Source: Chara braunii
Lineage: Eukaryota > Streptophyta > Charophyceae > Charales > Characeae
Assembly: GCA_003427395.1 (NCBI GenBank)
Contig: BFEA01000266.1
Span: 1,047,206-1,069,992 of the forward strand
DNA length: 22,787 nucleotides
Direction of reading: 5' to 3'
Shown here piece after piece: positions 16,386 to 22,787 of this stretch. Both the position numbers and the translations under genes were made by a program. Below the pieces are notes generated by a model that did no database searches, was not told the origin of the DNA, and saw only the letters and a list, made by a program, of their open reading frames with translations. Every line of letters starts with the position of its first letter. Positions within the stretch are counted from its first letter, which is position 1.

Positions 16386-16751
16386 TCGGCGGACATAATG
16401 GCGATGGGGCATGGAGGTAATCTCGAAGGTCCTCTTTCTCCCCTCTCGTCTTCCTCTTTTTTTTCTCTACCCGACAAATTTTGTTATTTTTGCAAAGCAA
16501 TCTCGAGAGTCTACTCGGTCCCTATGCGTCCTAGTGGGGAAGGGTACGTCGAGTGGGTAGACTGTCAGGAGTGTGTCTCCGGAGCTCACGATTCCTGCAT
16601 CCAGTATAGAAATATGGGTAAGTCCTGGTTATGTCCCTGTGCCGCACTGATAAAATTCCGACGGAAGCTCGGTTTCTTGAAGCCACGTCGGAAGGGTTGG
16701 AAAAAACCTGATGATTTAGAAGGGTCGAGGTATGGACAAATGTCGTCTTGA
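16386..16751 (+). pseudogene. PHD-like zinc finger within pol, between RNase H and integrase
   Basis: This is the same frame as RT-RNase H, continuing past the TGA at 16383. Numbered from the ATG at 16398, the ligand pattern is Cys29, Cys32, Cys56, Cys59, His64, Cys67, Cys79, Cys81, i.e. C-x2-C-x23-C-x2-C-x4-H-x2-C-x11-C-x-C. A tryptophan lies two residues before Cys79. This is close to the C4HC3 PHD-finger layout, with the last pair CxC instead of CxxC. PHD fingers commonly bind histone H3 tails, so a role in chromatin targeting of integration is conceivable but is inference. A basic segment (KFRRKLGFLKPRRKGWKK) follows. The frame changes near 16710 into the integrase frame. It might instead be a divergent form of another treble-clef zinc-binding module. 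Confidence 0.6.
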
Positions 16752-16753
16752 TA

Positions 16754-18124
16754 GCTACGGTGGTTGGGAACTCCCTCCGAGACTTCACTAAGGAGGACAG
16801 GAGGAGGGTCAATGAGAGGGCACGAGACTACTGATGGAATGAGGGACGGTTAGAAAAGCGAAAAACGGATGGTAGTGAGATTTGAATGTCCGTGCCTCAT
16901 CCGTTCATGAGGTATGACTGGGTTAAGTCGGCCCACGAGGACACAACGGCTCACTTCGCCGTCCGGATCGTGGAGGCAACGATCGATAAAAACGAATGGT
17001 ATTGGTCCAATATTCGCGACGATGTTAAATTCATCGTCCGAAACTGTCCTGTCCGTGGCGTCGACAAGGCGCCGGTTCAACTGCCTAGATTGATAGTGCC
17101 CACCGTAGTTGAACGGTCGTTCCAAAGAGTCAACATGGATACCACATATATTGTCGTGCCCCCTGGACCAAATAGCCGTGAATATTCACTTCTTTTGGTG
17201 TTTGTGGATCACTTTTCGAAATGGATTGAGGCGTATTCTTGCAAGACGCGACAAGCGGCGGAAATCGCATGGTATGTCAACCGTTTTCTCAGGATGCATC
17301 AGGACACAGAGGAGATCTTAACAGACAATGGGGCATAATTTCGAGGGGAAGTGTTGAGGAGTCTGGTCCTACACGGTGTCTCAGTCCAATACTATTCCCC
17401 ATATGTCACAATCGAGTGAACTGGTAGAAAACGCCAACCGGGTAATCAAGACAGCATTTCGGCGTAATATCGAGGTAAAAGATACAAGGCCTTGGCCCGA
17501 TATCGTCGACCACATCCTAGCTATTCATCGAGGGACACCCCATGAGTCTACCGGCCTGACCCGCTTCCAATTACAAACCAATAGTGTGGCCTGTGTAGCC
17601 CTACCGAGCCTAAATGATGAAACGACCCTTCCGCGACGGGCCATTAGAGCGACGGTTAAAGATAAGGCCCAACGCCACCTGGAATTAATGGAAAAGGCCC
17701 TCCCCCAGCTAAGCCCGAAAAATATAAAGAATGACTGAAATGGCCCACGGACGACAGATTCTGAGCTACGAGGCCCGAAATGGGTACGTTGGACCTTGGC
17801 CCCAGTATAAGTTAAGGGAACATAGTGCAGGTGAGGAAATGTGCTCGCCAGGGTAAGCTAGCGCCACGATTCTTCGGGCGATTTTGCGTAGTCGAGCTCG
17901 ATCCTAGTGGAGTGAACACGGTTCGGCTCGCGTCGGAGGTGTCGAGAAGTCGATCAGCTCGCCCGATCATTCGACACGTGTCCTACCTTCGTCCTGTCCC
18001 ATCTTCCCCTTCTCTTCCATCATCCACGTCGTCCCTCGACAACGAGGAGGAAGACGACCATCGCGACTACCTTGATCCCTCTTCTTCTCAACCCTCTTCT
18101 CCCTCGCCATCGCCACAGGCATAA
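16754..18124 (+). pseudogene. Ty3/gypsy integrase
   Basis: Integrase joins element DNA to the chromosome. The N-terminal zinc-binding region is recognisable: HEDTTAH gives the two histidines, and NCPVRGV keeps the first cysteine of the usual CxxC while the second is Arg. The RNase-H-fold core has the first Asp in NMDTTYI, then FVDHFSKWIEAY, and the second Asp in LTDNGA (17324-17335). The catalytic Glu is in ELVENANR (about 17415) after a frame change near 17405. The C-terminal module is KLAPRFFGRFCVVELDPSG to RHVSYLRPV (about 17849-17997), followed by a Ser/Pro/acidic tail ending in TAA at 18122. In-frame stops are TGA 16832, TGA 16883 and TAA 17336. Another frame change lies between 17738 and 17825. 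No chromodomain was recognised after the C-terminal module. Confidence 0.88.
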
Positions 18125-20210
18125 GTTTTTCCACCGAACAAGTCATCAACGAGCGGCTAATGGTACCCGGGGGAGCCATCTCTGCAATCCGGCAAGTACA
18201 ACGTCCTCGATTGAGTCAAGATCTTCGTCGATTCGCGGCCTTCTTCAGTACAACGGCCATCCACGCAGTGACAAAGTTCCAATTCACGCAGTCCGAGGCG
18301 GCACGTGTATTGGCCGAGGTGTCGACCTTCCTACGCGTGTCTCCACCTGGCGAGAGCCACGTTTCCGTCATTGTAATCTTCACAGTCGACATCACGACGC
18401 TGCATCCAGCAAGGCATACCGAGATCTTCCGGCAGCTGCGGGGCTGGGCAACGGACATCATGACTGTGTGGGTGAGATTACTGGCTCGACCACGCGATCA
18501 CATCGTGATAGCCAACGACATCGATCTCTAGCTTCGGGTCTCCTCCACTGCGCCAGAGGTCCTCCTCCCGGAGCTTCGTCCTTTCGCCCGGCCTCAATGA
18601 ACCGTTATCGCCTCTCCACCTTCGGCCTTCCATCCGATACTCCTACATTTTGGCAGTGTGCTGTGGACCCTGCTCTATCCTTCAGAATTAGGCAGTTGGA
18701 CACGCCGATTCAGGACGTGGCCAAGTGGGCATAGTGGTGGCACGCTTACGTGACACTCAACTTCTGCTTCGTCGAAGTCGTTTTCCATTGGCGGAGCCTG
18801 CTGACAAGAGCGAGGAGGACGAGATCTTGAACGACAAGGTGGAGTTATTGATCATCCAGGCCTGGAGAACGGACACGGAGGGAGAACTTTTGGGGTTCCT
18901 GTTCGGGGAAGTGCGCGACGACCACCTGGATTCGGTTTCGGACGAGTTGCTGGTGTTTTTGGCCCAACTACTGGACGATCTGTTTTTGGAGATCCTCTCG
19001 CGCTGCGATGAGAGGCCGGGGACGGCCACGCTCGCTCGTACGTTGGTCCCCTATCTCCTGTGGTCTACGTGAACGAAGCTTGACGGGGATAATTGCTACT
19101 ATCCCTCCCAGGGCGCTTCCCTGGTCATCGACGTCACTGATCTCTCCTTCTGGGACCCTCTCATCCGGCGAGTGAACGTAGGAGAAACCAGCGAGGAAGC
19201 CCAAGAAGAGGAAGAAGAAGCAGCCGAGGAAAAAATCCAGGAGGACGATTATCTTTAGTACACGGAAGGAGAGGAAGCACCTGAGGAGGAAAAATCAAAG
19301 GTTGGGTCGGACGATCCCGATTATCACGAATCGGAGGACGTCGAGTTGGAAGAGGCCAGCTCGGGACGGGAGGAGTCTGAGGAGGGAGAGGGCGGATCGG
19401 GTGAATCGAGTGGTCCTGCCGAGCTGAGCAGGGAGGGGAAAGAGGCCGTGGCACAAAGAAGACGGGCGACGACGGAGGGCAAGCGGCCAATCGGGGAATC
19501 GGAAGGGCCGCCGCCGCAACTGCTGCTGGGCGATCCGACGCTCAATCCAGAGCCGCCACAGGAGGAGATCGAGAGAAATGGAGGTGCCATTGCAGAGGGA
19601 TCGGGAAGCCGATGCCGCCGAAGAAGTGAATCGCCGACTCAATCCTCTCCACGGCCCAACCTTCGCCTACGTCGAGATGCAGGCGCTCGGGCTTCGTCCC
19701 CGGTCATTATCCCGCCGTCCCCGTGACTTCCTCACCCTTCGGCAGCTCACAGGTCGACCCCCGTTCCCTGACGGATGACATCCGTTCCCGCCTTCCCTCT
19801 TCCACCATCTCTGCTCCACCCGCCTCCTGGTCATTGTCTTCCCACATGCTACCACTCGCTCGTTCGTCACCGCTTTCCCCCTCCACGTTCTTCTCTTTAG
19901 CGTAGATTGACAGAAATTTAATAATTTAGAGCTTTATTGCCTGATCGCGGGCACAATCCCTACATGCAAAGACTATGAAGATTTCCACGCTGCCATCCGT
20001 CGCACCCTCTGCACTCTCTACCCCAACTACCTCGCTTCCCTCCGTCACCAGCGTCGACACCCGCGCTTCCCTCGTATCCATCACAATATCTACTATGTCC
20101 CGCTCCCCACTGGTGATAGGGAAATCTGTTGCTTCATGCCTCCCCTTCCGCACAACCATCCACCACCGCCTCCGCTCATCATTAGATTGCCTTTCCCGGG
20201 TAATGTTTAG
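18125..20210 (+). pseudogene. unrecognised ORF downstream of integrase, decayed
   Basis: About 690 codons of coherent protein-like sequence follow pol on the same strand. Frame 1 runs from about 18125 to 18595 (TAG at 18529), frame 3 from 18597 to about 18800 (TAG at 18732), frame 2 from about 18790 to 19575 (TGA 19070, TAG 19256), and frame 3 again from 19578 to 20210 (TGA 19776, TGA 19908). The middle is strongly acidic (Glu-rich, about 19185-19410). The last part is Arg/Pro-rich with LNPLHGPTFAYVEMQALGL near the start and PLPHNHPPPPPLII near the end. No transmembrane anchor, glycosylation-rich ectodomain or known enzyme motif was seen, so an env-type function is not supported. It may be a captured host gene or an extra retrotransposon protein. 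Each frame boundary is an estimate. Confidence 0.6.
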
Positions 20211-20321
20211 GACTGAGCGCACGAATGCCACGATGGATGACTTCCACACTCCGATCTTACGGTAAGTAGCACGTCCAAGCTCCATGTTGATCCTCAGATC
20301 ACGGATTGACACTTGATAAGA

Positions 20322-20341
20322 GAGCAAGCAGGAGCTTGCTC
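20322..20341. repeat. 8-bp stem hairpin near the right edge
   Basis: GAGCAAGC and GCTTGCTC flank AGGA. It lies about 20 bases before the candidate 3' LTR start. A clear polypurine tract was not identified. Confidence 0.5.
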
Positions 20342-20360
20342 AAGATTGGAACCTCCTGGG

Positions 20361-20379
20361 TGTTACATATGTGACGAAC
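20361..20379. repeat. right 19-bp inverted motif; candidate 3' LTR start
   Basis: TGTTACATATGTGACGAAC starts with TG, as LTRs do, and pairs with 14074-14092 at 17 of 19 positions. Confidence 0.45.
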
Positions 20380-21450
20380 TATTTTCTGTAATCGCGCGAC
20401 TTTCTGCGGGAAGCTGCTTCACAAGTTGGGGACTGGTTGGTCGGGTGGAGTGCATGGCCGGGCAAGTTGCATGGATACCCTCGCTTCTTTCTTTTCGGCT
20501 TTTGGGACCAGGGCCGGGAAAGTATTACGCAGATGATTGGGTGACCGCGCCCTAGTGAGCGTGGTAAATAACGGTTGCCATAACTTCTTTCTTGTTCTGC
20601 TGTGGGAAATGAGAATTTTAGCGCGATTCAAATTTTCAACTGATGTCGAGCGCCCCCAGGCTCTTGCAATTGTTTTTCTTTTTGGAATTTCTTTTTTTTT
20701 GCAATTATGATTTAGACTAGGAATTTAGGTACCTGGCAATCTGGTTGCACGACACATCCTGCTCACGGGCACCTTGCCTTGGCAAGATCGGGGCTCTAAT
20801 GTGCACCTTAATCTTGCATGTAACTGTAATTTTTGGCGGGCGCAGTTGCAACTACAATCTTCTTGTTCTTGATGTCCTTCGTGTTTTCTCCTTCCCGCCT
20901 CGCCCCCGCCTGTGTATGCACATCCCTTTCTCTGCTCTAATTGGTCCCCACGTTCCATGACTGAATCGACGAGTGGAGAGTGGTTCCGTCCCCCAAGCCG
21001 CGGCCTGGCCATGCAGACGTAGGCACTTCCTTCTCTTCTCCTTCCTCTCACTTAGACATAATCCTGGGTTTTTCGTGCAAGCATGCATGTTATAAATTTC
21101 GCAAGCGCGATTAGTTTTCTCTCTATGAATTTGGAAGTTAGCGCGGTCAGTGAGGATCGGCTAACGAGTAAGCTCGGAAGGTGAGTCGACGAGAGAGTTG
21201 GGCGATCTGACGAGATGGTGCTGAGTATGCGGGGTTGACGTATGGGCTGCGACGGACTGTGGCGCACGGGCGAACTTGGCTTGCATATTCGGACCAAGCG
21301 GGGTGACAACTCTGTGTTGATGCGAGGCGACGGACTGCCCGCGTCGGGATTGGTGTGGAGAGAGAAGGGGAGAGAGAGGACGGATATGCGTGGGATGATG
21401 TCTTTCTTCCAACCTTCTGTATAATTTTTGGGTTTATCGTCCCACACTCA
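20380..21450. other. LTR-like or intergenic DNA
   Basis: No ORF here resembles a gene. A TATAAA at 21091-21096 in otherwise mixed sequence could be an LTR promoter if 20361 is an LTR start. No second copy was found left of 14092, so the LTR call is unproven. Confidence 0.35.
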
Positions 21451-22380
21451 ATATTCCTAAAAATCTTTGGCAGACCCCATTTTGTTGTTCTTTGAGGGCC
21501 TATTCTGCATAACTCATCACTCCGACCGAAAGACAACGTAGGGCGTGAGGTTCGAACGTCACACCCCAGTTGTTTCCACTAAGAAGTGGTCTGTCTCGTC
21601 CTTCTCTAACAACTTTATGACTCGCAGTTTTGCATTCACCCATTTGAGTTTCTCATTCATGTGGATAGAGACGACATCTTTTGCGAATTCAAATTGCATT
21701 GCACTAATGGAGTAGACAACCGTTTTGTTGGCCATCGTTGGAGTTGAGAAGATGAGGGGATATATTTATCCATCCTCCTCCTGGACTTTCTTTTTTGGGG
21801 CGACGTGGAGCTTGTATATGAAATGTCCTCTCAATTAGTGCATTGGATTGAGTGATAGCAAGGTGTTGCTCAATACCTAGTTTTTTGCTGTAAGGGTGAC
21901 CATGAGGGTCGGAGACTGTGTGGGTTCGCCAGGTGGCAAGGTGTGTTGCTGGTCTCAGGCTCACAGCTTTTCAATCCATGTTGTTGGGCCTTGGGGCAGT
22001 GGCAGGTTTGTGTTGCATGTTGCTGCCCTCCCGGTGTTGATGTATCACCTTTGCTATCTTTTTGCCTGCTTGCTATGATAATCGAGATGGCCGACGCCTC
22101 TCCGTCCCCATTTTTAGAGTAGGTGATGCCGGATAGGCCTGCCCCAGTTTTGATTGACCATCTCCGCCCTGGACGGCCAGGACAACTTTTTTCAGGTGTT
22201 TGTTAACCAGAGCCCCATCCTCAATTTGTCCCATGGTTGACTTACTGTAGGTAGCCATTTTCCTTGGTCGGGACTAGACTCATGCAATTGTTGTGTGGTT
22301 GTTGTGTTGTGTTTCCGTTGGGACTGGGTTATGCATTGGAATGGTCCTCCTGGTTCAATGTCTAGGGTATATATATACTA
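21451..22380. other. unassigned DNA
   Basis: A GTTCGAACC (minus strand, near 21560) matches the Pol III B box, but no A box lies at tRNA distance. Other frames (21704-21964 minus, 21896-22078 plus) are unrecognised. Nothing further could be supported. Confidence 0.4.
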
Positions 22381-22411
22381 GCTAAGCGTCCGCAGTGTGG
22401 GCAATACCCGC

Positions 22412-22439
22412 AAAAAAAAAAAAAAAAAAAAAAAAAAAA
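22412..22439. repeat. A28 homopolymer
   Basis: Twenty-eight A residues immediately before the tandem repeat at the window end. Confidence 0.95.
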
Positions 22440-22787
22440 GTGCGCATGAAGTGCTGCACCACACACAAACCATATGCACCCCCTTCCCACTTCGGAATTC
22501 GATCCACATCATGCTGTACCACACACAAAACCCAAACTGCTGCTGCTAAGAAGTGCGCATGAATGTTTTTTTTTCTAACGAATAGTCAAGAGTATTATTC
22601 TTTTTTTTTTTTAACAGCGTAGGCGGGGGGGCTTCTCATTACACTTGGATCCATATCTTGCTTCACCACACACCAAACCCACACCGGGCCGCGAAGAACT
22701 GTGCATGAATGTTTTCATTTTAATATATACTCAGAAATATATGTATTTTTTTTTAAAAGTCAAGTAGCGCGGGGGGGGGGGGGGGGG
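22440..22787. repeat. diverged tandem repeat of about 146 bp
   Basis: Three partial units share a series of words: a GATCCA..ATC..GCT start, CACCACACACNAAACC, GTGCGCATGAATGTTTT, a T-run, then AGCGTAGGCGGGGGG or AGTAGCGCGGGGGGG. GCATGAATG occurs at about 22557 and 22702. The first unit (22440-22474) is partial, and the last runs out of the window in a G17 tract. Confidence 0.7.

Larger units (their letters stand above)
14074..20379 (+). mobile_element. decayed Ty3/gypsy LTR retrotransposon
   Basis: Coding order on the plus strand is RT, RNase H, zinc finger, integrase, then an unknown ORF. RT-RNase H before integrase is the Ty3/gypsy arrangement, not copia. At least a dozen in-frame stops and several frame changes interrupt it. 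Gag, its zinc knuckle and a DTG/DSG protease motif were not found, so the 5' coding part is deleted or unrecognisable. The boundaries are inferred from the 19-bp motif at both edges. LTRs themselves and a target duplication were not confirmed. Confidence 0.8.

Noticed and set aside
18125-20210. An env-like glycoprotein
   Set aside because: No transmembrane anchor, fusion peptide-like segment or cysteine-rich ectodomain could be seen; only the position fits.
21540-21600. A tRNA-like element on the minus strand
   Set aside because: Only a B-box match is present; no A box at suitable distance and no cloverleaf pairing.

Overview
This window looks like repeat-rich nuclear DNA of a green-plant-lineage organism with a large genome. 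The main clue is a U6 snRNA-like copy at 10357-10457 whose 3' half has the land-plant/green-algal form. tRNA-derived SINEs, Tourist-like and Stowaway-like MITEs and a Ty3/gypsy retrotransposon fit this. A streptophyte (charophyte) alga such as a Chara-like species would fit, but that is inference. I see no intact protein-coding gene; almost all recognisable coding sequence is decayed transposon.

Layout. 1-3000: a (TC)n microsatellite, then unassigned DNA with several small dyads and one weak exon candidate on the minus strand. 3000-4150: a perfect 24-bp palindrome, GT-, CAT- and AT-rich simple repeats, and a possible local assembly fault at 4032-4076. 4735-5515: a diverged direct duplication of about 310 bp. 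5540-6790: an array of alternating palindromes in which one core sequence is repeated about eleven times in both orientations. 7329-8240: two copies of a Stowaway-like MITE, one inserted exactly in the A box of a tRNA-like sequence, with a second tRNA-derived SINE between them. 8479-10735: a dense nest of foldback elements, two Tourist-like MITEs with 3-bp target duplications, a 510-bp non-autonomous DNA element, and three U6-derived fragments. 11494-12245: assembly gap. 12246-14073: an (AG)n tract and DNA with no recognised gene.

14074-20379: a decayed Ty3/gypsy retrotransposon on the plus strand. Domain order is reverse transcriptase, RNase H, a PHD-like zinc finger, then integrase (HHCC, DDE core, C-terminal module). 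Downstream lies a long unrecognised ORF of about 2 kb, in the position where some elements carry an env-like or extra gene. Many in-frame stops and several frameshifts show it is dead. Gag and protease were not recognised. A matching LTR pair was not found, although a 19-bp inverted motif marks both edges.

20380-22787: possible LTR-like or intergenic DNA with a TATA-like box, then a tandem repeat of about 146 bp up to the window end.

The most interesting points are the shared core between the palindrome array and the small Tourist-like MITEs, the cluster of U6 retrocopies (one split by a T38 insertion with a 7-bp target duplication in the ACAGAGA box), the zinc finger inside pol, and the unknown ORF after integrase.
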